Shown piece after piece: positions 11,301-24,038 of a stretch of DNA of 64,000 bases; the first letter of the stretch is position 1; each line of letters starts with the position of its first letter. The translations under genes were made by a program, and so were the position numbers. The notes below the pieces were generated by a model. That model saw only the letters and a list, made by a program, of their open reading frames with translations, searched no databases and was not told the origin of the DNA. Source of the DNA: Raffaelea ambrosiae. Its lineage: Eukaryota; Ascomycota; Sordariomycetes; Ophiostomatales; Ophiostomataceae. The stretch covers positions 1,085,900-1,149,899 of the forward strand of contig PCDI01000013.1 in assembly GCA_002778195.1 (NCBI GenBank), in the 5' to 3' direction.

Positions 11301-13644
11301 CGCCGACGGCATTGGCACGGGCTGGAGTACCTCGATTCCCAACTACAACCCCGAGGATGTGGTCGCCAACCTGAAGCGTCGCATGGGTCGTCTGGACGAC
11401 GGTCCGAAGGAGGAGCAGCCGTTCCAGACCATGGTTCCGTGGTTCCGGGGCTGGAAGGGCACGCCGGAGCTGGAACCGCAGACTGGTCGCTACCGGTTCA
11501 ATGGCATTGTGTTCCAGGATGACAAGAACACGAACGAGGCCATTGTGACTGAGCTTCCCGTGCGGATGTGGACCGACGACTTCAAGGCCCGGCTGGAAGA
11601 GGTCATCCGTGCCGAGAAGTCTCCTTCTTGGATCAAGGACTACAAGGAGTTCAACGACCACAGAAACGTGCACTTTGTGATCCAGATGGACGAGAAGCAC
11701 ATGAAGTCGGCCCTGGAGGAGGGTCTGATTGAGCGCTTCAAGCTTAGCAAGACCATGACGACGACGAACCTGGTGGCCTTTGATATTAACGGTCAGATCC
11801 GGCGGTATGAAAAGGTGGAAGACATCTTGGAAGAGTTCTACAACCACCGTCTGGAGATGTACTCGAAGCGCAAGAACCACTGGCTGGGTGTGTATCACAC
11901 CGAGTACCGCAAGCTGAAGAACCAGTACCGGTTCGTGCAGGAGATCATGGAAGGCAGGCTAGTGGTGTCGAAGAAGAAGAAGGATATCGTTGTTCAGGAG
12001 CTTCGTTCCCGCAGCTACGAAGCGTTTCCCAAAGAGACGAGCACTGGTTCCAGGAAGGCCAAGTCCAAGGACGACGATGAAAACGTCGAGGAAGAGGAGG
12101 AAGATGACAGCGGCACCGCCCGCGACTATGACTATCTTCTTTCGGTACGTTTGACTCCCACTAAGCATTATATCGTGGCTCCCCCCCCCTCTCCTTTTAA
12201 AAAAAGAAGTGGCTAACTGGGCATGTTTGTATAGATGCCCATCTATTCGTTCACACAAGAGCGGTTGGATCGACTCAAGAAGGCGATCGAGGCCAAGAAG
12301 GCGCAGTACGACGACCTGGACTGCAAGAGCGAGAAAGACTTGTGGTGCAACGATCTCAATGAGTTCCTCGAGGAATGGCAGAACCAGCTGCGTCTGGACG
12401 CGGACATCCAGACGACGATCCGCCGGATGGGCCGCCGTACATCAAAGAAGATCGGCGCCGGCCGTGCCCGCAAGGCACGGGACGACGACGATTACCTGGA
12501 CAAAAAGCCTGCGCGTGCACCCAAGGTGTCTGCGATGAAGGCAGCAGCAGCTCCCAAGCCTAAGCCGAAGCCCGCGGAGATAAAGACGTCTCAACGGTTT
12601 GCAGAGATGTTCTCAGCGAAGCCGAAGAGCAAACCGCCTAGTCAGAAGCTTGGCGGTGATGGTGCCTCGGACGACTTTTCTGACGACGACTTTGCAGCGC
12701 TGGCCAAGCCCAGGGCGAAAAAGGCTGCGGCGCCGGTCGCTCCCAAGGAAGAATCGGACATTGACGACAAGGCCGACCTTGACCTGCCGGCGTCACAGGC
12801 GCTGAGCGAGATCGCTGCTGGACGAACAAAGCGTGCGGCCGCGACCAAGGCCAAGAAGTGGACCATCGACTCAGACTCGGAGTCGGAGTTTGACGACGAC
12901 GAGATGCTGGGCGACGTGGGCGCGATGGTCAAGGGCATTGGCGAGAAGAAGGAGCCGTCTGGCTCGGGCAATGGCCGGCTTAGTCTGTTTGCCATGTCGC
13001 GTCCAGAGACGAGCCACGGAGACAGCAGCAGTGGTGGCGGCGGTGGATCGTCGCTACCCAAGGTGCGCGCCAAGCCGTCCAAGACGTTTGATTTTGACAG
13101 CCACGACGACACCAACTACGAGGCTCTGGCGCTGTCGTCTCCGCGCAAGTCGACCAAGGGCGACGACCTGGACGGTCTGCTCTCGGACGACGACGACGAC
13201 GACATTCTGGCCGTGCCGAGCAAGAGCAACAAGGGCGCCGCCACGACCACCACCGCGGCGGCGACGGCGGCGACGGCTGGTCCTACGCTGGCCAAGAAGG
13301 GCCGCGGACGGCCTGCCGGGGCCAAGAGCAAGCCAAAGGAAGACAAGGTGGTCAAGGGGAAGCCCAAGACGTTTTTGTCGCCGGCCGCCAAGGCGTACGC
13401 GGCGAACAAAGCCAAGGCCAAGTCCAAGGCTCTCGTGCTGAGCGACGAGGACGAGGACGAGGACGACTCGGACGTGGCTCCTCCGCCGAAGCGCAAGGTG
13501 GCAGCGGCGGCAACCAAGTCTCGGCCAGCGCGTGCAGCTGCGGCGTCGACAAAGAAGAAGCCGGTGTACATTGATTCGGATGAGGACGACTCGATGGCTT
13601 TTGATGAGCCGGATGAGAGCGCTGATTTCGAGATGGACTTTTAA
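8347..13644 (+). CDS. TOP2: DNA topoisomerase II
   Basis: This is the nuclear type IIA enzyme that passes one duplex through another using ATP. Predicted exons are 8347-8418, 8470-12144 and 12235-13644, giving 1718 residues. The ATPase domain shows PDTYIGSVE, EILVNAADNK and the nucleotide-binding loop GRNGYGAKL. The TOPRIM region has LTEGDSA (Glu about 585) and DQDHDGSHIKG (Asp about 662). The winged-helix region has AASARYIFTRLSPF with catalytic Tyr about 921, followed by GIGTGWSTSIPNYNP. The 90-base second intron (12145-12234) has a gtacgt donor and a CTAAC branch, and rejoins YLLS to MPIYSFTQER as expected for the family. The C-terminus is a long acidic/basic disordered tail with Lys/Arg clusters and SDSDSESEFDDDE-like patches typical of phosphorylated tails. 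The first intron (51 bases, in frame) is less certain. Identification is firm. Confidence 0.97.
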
Positions 13645-16600
13645 TGAGTGACGGGGCGATACCCACATGACAAGATTGTCTTTTCTTTTTTTTTTACCAT
13701 GGACAACGTTTTCATCTTGTCACATTGTTTCACTATGTCTCTTTTTTTTTTGTACGGTATTCACTTGCGTTTCTATGGCTTTGGGAGTGCGGATGAGGAC
13801 ATGATACATTTTGCGTGTGTTCTTGACGTGTGGTCTATTTTTCCATTCTTTTCCATTTTTATTTTCGGCACGGTCTGGGTCTGTACGGTATATATTTTGT
13901 GTCTGCGTGGTACATTATGATTGACATATATTTTTTCACTCTTGGAAAAATAAAATGCATATGCTGTTTACAATGTCTGCATTTGATTCTTTTGAAAAAC
14001 GGGTGTGCAACTTGCTACAAGTCCGGCTGCATTGACCACAGTGTAAGATGTCCAATGTAACTACATCACGAACGCAGTGGTAGGAGCTCCCACATACGCT
14101 ACATCAGGCTGTCCGCGTCTGCCGCCGAGGAGACCAACTCGAAATTTTGTAAAAGTGAACATCCTAGAATCTACGTAAGGGAAGGTTGGGCATGGTTTGT
14201 TTGTTGTGGCTGTCGATGCTGTTTGCTTGCTTGCTTGCTCGTTTGTTTGTTGGTTGTCTGTAGGCACCTGTTTTTTTGTCCTTGCTTTCTCTCTCTCCGT
14301 CAGGGGGCTTTCTGGGGCTCCTCGACTCCGAACTCCGCTGGAATGACGCGCAGAGGCAACCACCTCCCTGCTGAAGGGGGACAGCGGAGAGAGAAAGTAC
14401 AAACAAGAAGAACAACAACAGCAGCAGCAACAACATATGCGCGCATTGGTTTCCACCGTATCAGGCCTATCTCAGCAGCCAACGGGGCTTGACACCGGCT
14501 GAATTAAGGGAGAGAGTGGCAGAGAGAGAGAGACACACACGCATAGTAGAGAGAGGCTTGGAGGGGGAGGGAGAAGGGTGTTGGTAGCTTGCATGGGTAG
14601 AGGGGGGGGGTGGATGGTGTGAGGCGGGTTTGGGTCTCCTTTTTCCTGGTTTCCCTTTTTCAACGGTTGACAGCTTTTCACGTTTTCTGGCAATTGGGAA
14701 AGGAACGAGGCCAGCCATATCAAGTGCAAACAGAAAACAAGTAGGCGGAGACCGCTCTTGCCAAGACAGGGGAAAGAAAAAGAAAGAAACAAAAAAAGGG
14801 AAAAAAAAAGATACATAAAAAGAAAGAAATAAAATATCATCCGCAGGGCCTGGCCTTTTTTTTCCAGGGCCCGTTGAGTTGGTTTTCTTTTTATTTCGTT
14901 CGGGCAGAAAGGGGGGGGGGGCTGGACCTGTTTTGCTTCATGCAAGGCGTGCCAATGAAAGAGGGTGTGTAAGGGTGAAAACACAAGAGGGTGTGAGAGT
15001 TGTGTGTGTGTGTGCGCTGTGGGTGGTTCGTGTGTCGGCGACTTTCTGTTGCCGTTGTTGTTGTCAGCCGTTTGGGCCCAAGCAAGGGCCTGGACAGAAA
15101 GTGTAGTAATACGGGGCAGTGTCATACTCGCCTTGAGAGAGAGAGAGAGAGAAAAAAAACAAATGTATGTACAGAGGTGTACCTCGGGGTACAGATGATA
15201 CGTTTGAGGGGACCCCCGTTGATGTGTCTGTGCTGGATTGGGGGGGGGGGGTTCTTTTTCTTGTTTTTTTATCTTTCTTGTTCTCTTCTTTCACACGAAG
15301 TATTTTTCTTTTTTTTTTCTTTTTTCCTTGCGCCCTGCTCGTTTGTTGTTTGAGCAGGCCCCCCACTCCGCATGGGGACTCCTACGGATGTCCGTTGGCA
15401 CGGGAAGATAAAAAGGAAGAGAGAGAGAGAGAAGCTGAGGACAAGGGCAAAGTAAGCAAGGAAAAAAAAAAGAAAGAGTCGGAAGAAGAGAGAGCAAGGC
15501 AAGGGAAGAGAAGATGCATCGTACACGTAGGTATCGAGATAAGTTGGGCGGAAAACGGAGTGGCGAGAAACAGCACGAAACAGACATTGCATATGCAGAA
15601 GCTTGGGCCAGCCAGGAGAGAACGAGATAGGGGGGGGAAGAAAAAAGAAAAGAAAAAGGAGGCAAGAAACATAAAATACGCAGCAAACGGAAATTTTTTT
15701 TTTTTTGGAAATAAAAAGGACAAACGGTACGAGAAGCGGGGATAAAAATAAACAGTACGAACGCACGTTTTTGTTTGATTTGTTTCCCCACCCCCCCCCC
15801 AAAGATGTCGGCCCCGGGCCGACGGTGCATTCTCTAGCGGCGTTTTCTTTTTTTACTCGGTGTGATGGGCATACGTGGTGGTGGTGGGTGGTACTTCATA
15901 CGCGCAGTGGTTCTGGTTTTGGTTCCTTTTCGATCGACGAGAAAAAAAGAAAAGAAAAAAGCCCCTGTGCCTGCCTTCTGTGAGCGGGGATAGGGTTTTT
16001 CATTTTTTGCAGATGCAGCCTAACCCGGCTTTCCGTTTTTTTTTTTTTTTCTCCCCTTATCCCGTTTTTCTTTATCTTCTCTCTTTCCTTCTGTTCTTGG
16101 CCTGCTCTTTCTTTTTTTGACAGACATACATAAGAAGATACGTGCATGCATGCATGCACACGCACATACATGATGCGTGCATGTGGCCGTTTTGCTGGGG
16201 TCACCCCTGTCCAATGGGCGGAACAACAAACGGTCCCCTAAAAAGGAGGATGCAGCAGTCCACGAAAACCAAGGCCAATACGCAGACCAGAAAAAAACAA
16301 ATGCAAACAAACAAAGAAGCAGAGGAAAAGAAGACCAGACACGGAAAAGTAAGCAATTCGCTGAACACGGCATGAGAAGCAAGGAAAAGAAAAAAAGAAA
16401 AAGAAGAACCCCAAAATAAAAAACCGGACACAACTCCTTCCGAATCCTCCCCAAAAAGGGTCGCCCATTCGGCCCCCAATCTTGGACCCCTTACTCCTTC
16501 AGCGAAAGAGAAAAAGAGAGAGGGGGGTTATGGGGATGATGGGGGGGCTTATCATTCCCTCCCTACATAGAATCCCTACAGGTCAGGCGACGGCCAGACA

Positions 16601-19600
16601 AGAAAAAGCGAAACAACAACAGACAGCAAGGTCGAAAAGATCAGCAGAGTGAGAGAATTTAAGCAAAAAAAAGCCAAAGAAGCCAAAGAATTCCCAGCCA
16701 ATGCTAGCTACGAAGGGAGTGACGACAGATCATCCGTACCGTCAAAGGAGGATATCCTTTTTTTTTTTTTTTCCCTCCTTCTCCTTCTTTTTCCTTCTTT
16801 CTTTTCTTTCCTTTTTCCTTTCCCCTTTTACTACTTCATCTGACCAGGTACCTGGAACCCCCAAAGCTGACCCGACTCTGTGCACGTCTTGCCTTGTCGC
16901 TGCCACGCTGTAACACTCCCTCTAACTAACGAACACACAAAACTGCATGATACTTAACTAGGAGCAAACTTGTAGAGTTACAACAGTGGTTGATTTTAAG
17001 TTTAGTTGGGGCGAAACGACTTTTTTGCGGGTCCCTGAGACAGAGTCAGGCTCAGTGGGGAAACGAAACGGGCAAACTGCGCAAGGCTGCGCGCCCCCTC
17101 AGGAGCCACCAGCCCATCACGCTGGCAAAACGTGGCAAAACGTGACCAGACACGGCAGGCGGGACTGCACTGCGTAGCTGTCCACACAACACCGAAATGC
17201 ACCTATACCGCCCCCCTAGCTAATGAGAACGACAAGAGAAGCCGCCTCCGATGACCAGCATGTCGAACAGGTCAAACAGGTCAAACATGCTAAACATGCC
17301 CCCGTTTGCCTCTGTTATTTCAGCCCTGTTTGGGCCCTAATTTGGAAATATTGGCTTTATGCATGTTTCCGCCTGTTGTCGTGGCAGCACTTTTTTTTTT
17401 TCTTTTTTTCTTTTTCTTTCGGCGACTTTTTTGGTTGTTGTTGTCGCCGGATTGAACGTCGGCCACGGTCAAGCGCTTGTACATGTACTTGTCGTGTTGC
17501 CGGGTCCACCCTTTCCCTTTGGACCTGCTGATCACTGCGCATCCCTGATCCCGGACGACAGGGAGGGGGCGAATCGAAGCACAAATTCTCTCGAGGGTGG
17601 TGGGCGAGGCAGCCTGTTGGTTCCAGGGATTCGCCATTCCCTCTCCCCTGTGCCTTTTGGCAAACTGCGGTCACAGAAGGGGAACAAAAGAGCTTCGGCT
17701 CGTGAGGTAACCCGGACCGCTATGTAACTATGGCCTCCCGATGGCCTGGACAACACGGGACAGGCCAAGCTCCAAACGCGCCCGGCCAGCACGTCAACCG
17801 CTGGCTATGGGAAAAGACGTTGCAAAGACCTGAACACTCCTCCCTGAACGCAAGGGGAACCAGTTGAAGCAGGGGTCTCTGTTGGCTCAAGCAGAGATGG
17901 GATGGGTCAAAATTACCATATCCATACCTTTCTTTTTTATCCCTTCCTCTTTCGTCTCATTTTTCTTTTCTCTCTTTTTCCCCCATCGTTTTCTCGGTTC
18001 TTGCTCGTTTCCTTCGCCTCAGTGCTTAACCCATATCTCTCTGCTCTTTTTGCGTTCTTGTTCCCTTCTCCGTCAGTAGTCTTCTCCCGCCAGCACATCC
18101 ATGCCTTTGGTTCTTTTATCGTCTCCTGAAACAATAGTCTGAATATGCGCCCCGAAATGTTAAGTGAGAACACAGCATTCGGATATGTATGCCACCCAGC
18201 CCCAGCCATGCAAGGCTGAGTGGGCGCAGACCTGTCTGTGTTTGCATGCGTGTGTTGGAACACACGTCAATGCCAAATATCTCAGAACTGCCATGTATTA
18301 ATATTGCCGCGATGTGCGTGTTGGTGATTTTCGTCCAGTGGCGCCCGGCTCGGGGCTCCGGCTTTCTCTGAACTTTGTGTATCCTCCAAGACTATTTGGC
18401 ACCTCGCGGGAAGCCACCCAACATTTGTGTTTATGCACCCACCACCCACATTTCCGACCGTTTGACGCTTGGCATGCCCGTGTCATCTGCCTCATGTGTG
18501 CCTAAGGATCCCACCTCGCTAGGTGTTCAGGGAACACCGCCGGCGTATGCTAGAAAGAGTACCCTGTAACTAGACGTCGAATATTCCGGAATCGCACACC
18601 ACAGCGTGTCTGAATTTCTATTGCAAAGAACTCGAGTTCTAACGTGTTGTGTCGTACTTTCCGGCTAAGCGAGAGAACACGCATATGCAATCATTTTTGT
18701 AAACAGACGAGACAAAATAAAAACTCAATAGTTGGTAGAATAATGATAAAGACTGAAAAAAAAAAAAGAGATATCTGTGGTGGCAAAAAAAAAGGGCCAG
18801 AAAGGACAAGGACACGAGAGAAGCCACGGCAGGCATCCCGTTACGTGGACCTGCCATTCATAGCTGTCGTGGCCTGCTACTCGAGCTTCGACTTCTTCGG
18901 CAATCTATGCCAGATTGTCGCTTTTCGAGCCCTTGAGAATCGAAAGTGAAAAAAAGGAAAATGCCGAACCCCCCCACGACATATTCTCCCGTGCAGCTTC
19001 CATATCCTATCAACCCACAATTGACACAAAATCTGTTGGGAAGAATCGTGTTCGCAGGCGCAAGTGGACGAAATGCGAGAAATGACAAGAAAACCCAAGG
19101 AACGATTCAAAACAAAACAAAAAACACGGGATGCTCTTGGGTATCCAAATCCTCCTCTGAAAATGATGCCATGCTGTCCGTACCCTAGACGATTGCCTAT
19201 GCCCTTTCCCGGCAAGATTTGATGCCACAGTAGCATATCGTGCCGGGAGTCCATTCCAAGAAGAAAAGAAACTTCCCAAGACCATGTAGCCTGTATACTC
19301 GTAGAACTCGTAGAAATCATGGACCTCTTCAGTCCTTCCACCCACTGCTTCCCAAAAAGCAGCATTTCCAGCCTGTCGTGGCTAACACTTTTGCTTTGGG
19401 AGGTCTGCCCAAAAGCATGGCTTTCCATATTAGGCAAGAAAACAAGGCGCAACTCGACATATCCCCCCCCCTGATTTTTTTTGTCTTTTCGTTTTGATTT
19501 TCTCTTCCGTACCATTTTGTCTATCTCGTTCAAGCACGACGCTGAGTAACCATATGAGTCTGCGATGGTGAGGAAAAGAAAACAACACAGCATGCGTAGG

Positions 19601-19683
19601 GGGTAGCCGATAATTGAAATAAATCGATCCGGGCGAGTAGATGCTTGATCTTGTTCGTTGCTGCGACAACTTGCAGAAATCGA
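13645..19683. other. Gene-poor region between convergent TOP2 and Ndt80-type gene
   Basis: About 6 kb lies between two convergent stop codons. It contains T-rich DNA just after TOP2 (13.68-13.98 kb), several G runs, A-rich and T-rich tracts between 14.7 and 16.9 kb, a GCAT repeat near 16143-16158 and short direct repeats near 17267-17300. Many frames are open for 60-240 codons, but they are Phe/Leu/Lys/Arg low-complexity translations of these tracts. The longest, 18877-19593 on the - strand, has no recognisable motif and may belong to the 3' untranslated region of the Ndt80-type gene. Confidence 0.55.
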
Positions 19684-22010
19684 TCAAGACATGCTGATGC
19701 TGGATGTTGGCGGTACCATCGTCGGATAATATCCACTCGAGGTGGTTTTCCCCTCAAACCGGCCACACCTCCCACCAAAGAATGCGTTGCCAGCGTAAAA
19801 CACCTGCGGAAGGGGTTCCTGAGCTGTTTCTTGCTTCACCTTGGACAGCGAGTCCAACCCCCCAGTATCCATGTGAGGAAGTGCATTTTCATGTTCGCTG
19901 CGATGATGCGAGTGTGAAAACATCTCAACTGGCTGCCGAGGATCATGGCTACTGTCGCAAATTGGAGTAGGGTAATACTGGTACTCCTTTGCCTCTGCGA
20001 TGGCCTTAACTTCGTCTGCAGACATGATAGGAGGATCTAGAGCCATGGAATTTTGGTTGTGGTGCTGACTGGTCTGTTGGTGGTGTCGGGTACCACTTCC
20101 ATAATGGCTTGCGGACCGCGGGTCGTACGCACTACCATACGCACCTGGCAGCATGGCGGAACCGGCTGAACCAAAATCAGATCCCATGACCTGCGAGCCG
20201 CCATACCCAAGGCTGCCGGCCGAGCCCCCAGGCCCGCTGCTGGCACTTCCTCGGCGCTCGGATTGGTAGTGGCCAGGCGACCGGCCACGCACAATCATCT
20301 TGGCAGATTTGCGTTGGGCAATTTTGATATAATGCTCACCGCCAGTCAAAGAACCAACATCTGCCCAAAGCTCAACATTGAGGTGGTAATACTGCTGGGC
20401 AGCTCGACGTTTTCCATTGTTCGCCGTTGCTTGCTTGAATTGGATCCGCTCAAACGTGTGCTCAGTGGCGTATCCCGTTGTCTGCGGCCCGTAGTTGTGG
20501 TCATATCGACCGGTAGCAGACATACCACCTTCAGGGCCGTACATGCCGATGGGAGGGTGCGTTGGGTGGGGCGGTTTTGCCATGAGCGGCATCTTCTCAG
20601 GGCGAGCAGTAGGGCCTTTGTCGCGTTTTGGCGTATGCTGTACGAGCTCAATTTTATGCGCATCATTGTCTGAGACGGCAGCCGAAATGCTCATGGCGAA
20701 ACCGTGCACGTTGTGTGTCCCTGATTTATCATTGGGGATATAAGTAATTGTCGACGTTGGGTAGTGCGGAGTGAGGTTGAACGAGCAGACGCATGAAAAG
20801 TAGTTCCGTCGGTAGCACGTCCATTCATTGTCTGCTAAGAAGAATCCCTTGTCAATGGTTCCATTGATTTCCAGCTTGGCAGTAGATCCTGCTGCTGGAC
20901 CGTCGGCATACTGCAGAGTGCCAAATGTTGTCGTATCCATCAACGGCGGGATGTTCTGCTGCCCCTTGGACACGAATGCACTGGAGTCCATCTTGAAGGG
21001 AGCGGAGAATGTTTGTCCTGGACTTGGTGATGGTGACAGAGGGTGGCGACGTAGACTTCCAGGAAAGGAGGGTGAACGTGCTGGGTGGTCTCCAACACGC
21101 CTAAGCGAAGGCGTGGAAGTGGAATACAAGTCCCGAGTTGTTATCTGAGTTCCCGGATGAGGTAGTTGTGCCCGATGGGCATGTGCCATACCCGCGGGAG
21201 GATTGTTGCTAGAGTGTCCATCGCGTTAGAATAGAAGATGTCGGAAAGGGAATTTTGAAGAGGGCAAAACAACATACTTTGCGCCAAGTCTAGGTCGGAC
21301 GTCCACCGTAGGGAAAATATGTGACGATGATTGGGGATAAAAAGAGCTACCCGATTCTGGTTGATAGTTCGCGGGTTGGTTGAACACAGAAGGTTGACCG
21401 GAAGGGTACAAGTTTATAATGGGAGATGGCTGTGCAGAGCTTTCCAGGCTCAGAGATGAGGTGTGCGAGTCTTGATTGTATCTATAATACCCATCAGTTA
21501 GGAATCCCGTCCGGACAACGCCAGTCGTGGTTCTGCGAACTAAGGCATATCAAGGCAAGTATCGCTAGCGCTGTACTGCGTTGCCCAAGCAGACAAAGCA
21601 GTGCAACCCAACTTCGGGAGGACCAGAAGCAACGACGTCGTACACATTGCGTATAAGCGCCACAGATGCACAACATCAGAAAAGCAAATAGGTCCAGAGT
21701 GCGAGTCGTAGTACCCGAATGCACGGCATATCATGCACTCGGGCAGCAAATATCCCAGAGTCGTTCCAGGACGAAGCAGATTTGGGATAGATGCAGGGTC
21801 GATGAGCACCCTGACTTGTTGCCAAACCCGAAGTAGCACTTTCTGACGTTGTTCTCACTGGGCCCCGTATCACCACCAAAAATAGGAGAAAAAACAAGAG
21901 GACAAAACAAAAAAAAACCAGACACAAAAGAACACGTACCGCATATCAGATTGTGCATGTATGTCGAGATAGTCCAGCCCAGTGCAAGAGGGCGGTGACT
22001 GCTCAAAATC
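19684..22010 (-). CDS. Ndt80/PhoG-family transcription factor (VIB-1/XprG-like)
   Basis: Exons that fit in phase are 22010-21940, 21481-21278 and 21208-19684, giving 599 residues before any first exon. The p53-like Ndt80 DNA-binding domain covers about residues 200-395. It shows KGFFLADNEWTCYRRNYFSC, FAMSISAAVSDND, IELVQHTPKRDKGP, EHTFERIQFKQATANNGKRR, AAQQYYHLNVELWADVG and KSAKMIVRGRSPGHYQSER. These match the fungal Ndt80 group that includes VIB-1 and XprG, regulators of heterokaryon incompatibility, secreted proteases and starvation responses. The flanks are Ser/Gly/Gln-rich. The first listed exon starts with an acceptor after a CTGAC branch, so the true start codon lies further upstream; a candidate is at 24018-24038. 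The intron 21939-21482 is 458 bases, long for this genome, and could hide an alternative exon. The family is firm; the VIB-1 versus meiotic Ndt80 assignment is inferred. Confidence 0.9.
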
Positions 22011-24017
22011 CTGTCAACATGCGAGACCGGGCGTCAGCTTCACTTGTAGGAGTAGCTAGCTGTCACGAAAAAAAGGACAGTTGCTGGTCAAAAAAAAAAC
22101 GAAGGTGACAAATTGTGCGGGTGTGCAGTATGACAGGCTCGTGCAACACAAGAAAACAAAGGCAATAAGGCAACGGAGGTGTTTAAAAGCATCCAAGAGT
22201 GAAGGTTTCAGCAGCGAAGGGAGTCGTATCGGATTCTGTGTAGGTTGGCGGTTTGGCTGTTGACGGCATTGATATGGCAATCACCAAGCCTCGGGACTGT
22301 CTTGAGGAGAGAGTTGAAAGTGAGAGGTGATAGAACCCTGGGAGGTACTACTTTTTACAAGCACTGTTGTCAGTCGACAATTCAAGACACGATGGTGTTT
22401 TGAGGATAAAAACTCAAAAAGAGAAAGACAGCAGGCAGCCGGCAGCATTATAAAGACAGAGAGCGACAAAGAAAGTGCATGGGGTGTATCGGGGGAGTTG
22501 GGAGAGAAGTTGTAAGACAAGGGTAGCAAAAAAAGCCAGGTCAGGGTGCAGAGGAAACAGCCTGACAAGCAAGGACAATGAAAGGGCCTCAAGCAAAAGA
22601 GCAGGAGTCAAGAGAAGGCGGGGGTGTCAAACTATCATCATCCCCTGGGTGTGTTGGCCGTTTGAGCCACGACGAGAGTTCCGTGTAGAGAAGAGGTACA
22701 AGACGATACATCAGGCACAAGAAGAATACATAACTCAGCGCTAGCGCAGGTTAGGGTATGCAGGGCAGGTAGTTGGCAGAACAGGGAGGGTGGGCCATGA
22801 ATCGTATCCCGGAAAGAGGTCGTACAGATCCATCATCTTGTACATCCCGGCCCCTCCCTTTTCGCGACCCCTGCTGTGAGCTTGCCTGACTGATTGGTGG
22901 CAGGGCGAGAAAGCCAAATCAGAGGCCGACAACTCTCGAAGTCGAGCACTCATTGGTGGACGGCCAATGACACCAGGATTGAACCGGTGGCCGTTGGAAA
23001 ATGCGCCCTTGGAAGCAGGACTGAGAGTGTTCTGGGGCAGTTGCGCGCTCCCAACTCATCCTGTCTGCCAACAGCGAGAACAAGCCAGAGCACACAAAGA
23101 TCGCCTTGTGCAACTGGAGCACGGGTGCTTCCAGACCATCTTTTCCCTCATAGGCTCGTGTGCATCGCCACTAACATTGCGCATCGAGCAGAGGCTTCCT
23201 GGGGGACGGGAAGGGGAAGGTGACTCGGAGGATAAGAAAGATAAAGACAATGAGGAGATAACCATTCGCAAACGCGGCTTCGGAAGGCGGAAGGCCGACT
23301 GCACGCAAAAACAAGCGAGGGGGTGACAGGCATGAGGGACAACAGAAGGCAGACAAAATGCAAACAAAGCACGCAAACAATCAAACGACAACGCAGCAGG
23401 GACCGAGATGGCACAAGACTCGGGGAAGAAACAGACAAGTGAATTGTGGGATAGCGCTGCAAGTTGCGACTCACCTATGAAACTGCCCGGCGCCCTGTGG
23501 GACTGGACCCAAAGCTCGCAGTCCTTCCACCGTCACCCTCTCTCCTCAGCAGGCGCAACTGGACATTGGTGTTGCTTGGCGGCTGGATTGTCCGAAGATA
23601 CTGACGTCCCGGGAGTTCGGCCGCGAGCTGGCGGGATTGGTGAACCCAGGTACTGCGCCGTCGCGTGTCGGGATGGGATGTGGCGTGTCGAGACAGCCCG
23701 CAGCGAAACTCAAAACAGTAGACGGGAAATGTGGACACGGACGAGGCAGGGGCGAAAGAACGACAGGAGCAAGTCTGGGGCACGGCGAGTTGCGGAAGAC
23801 AAAAGGAACAGGAAGAAGGCGAAGGGGAGGGGGGAGTGGGGAGGAAGAGGCTAGATAGCATTGGGAGCGAGGGCAGACAGGCAAAATAAATGGAGAAAGA
23901 TATAAGAAATTGACGATGGTATACAAAGGCTACAGGAAGAGCGCGAGCGAAAGGTGCCACAACGTTGGCCGTTTGGGTTTGTGTAGCGGGGAAGGTCAGC
24001 AACAAAAAGATACGTAC

Positions 24018-24038
24018 CTTGGTGAGTGGTTGATTCAT
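24018..24038 (-). other. Candidate first coding exon of the Ndt80-type gene
   Basis: On the - strand an ATG at 24038 opens seven codons (MNQPLTK) that end in phase 0 exactly at a gtacgt donor. This is the phase required by the acceptor at 22010, whose exon begins Asp-Phe-Glu-Gln. Joining them needs an intron of about 2 kb, unusual here. Other upstream exons may exist, so this is only a proposal. Confidence 0.3.

Noticed and set aside
8470..11898. Long antisense frames (514 and 609 codons) on the - strand opposite topoisomerase II
   Set aside because: They mirror the GC-rich third positions of TOP2 and have low-complexity Val/Leu/Asp/His content with no domain motif.
18877..19593. 238-codon - strand frame just after the Ndt80-type gene
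   Set aside because: No recognisable motif, erratic composition, and a position expected for a 3' untranslated region.
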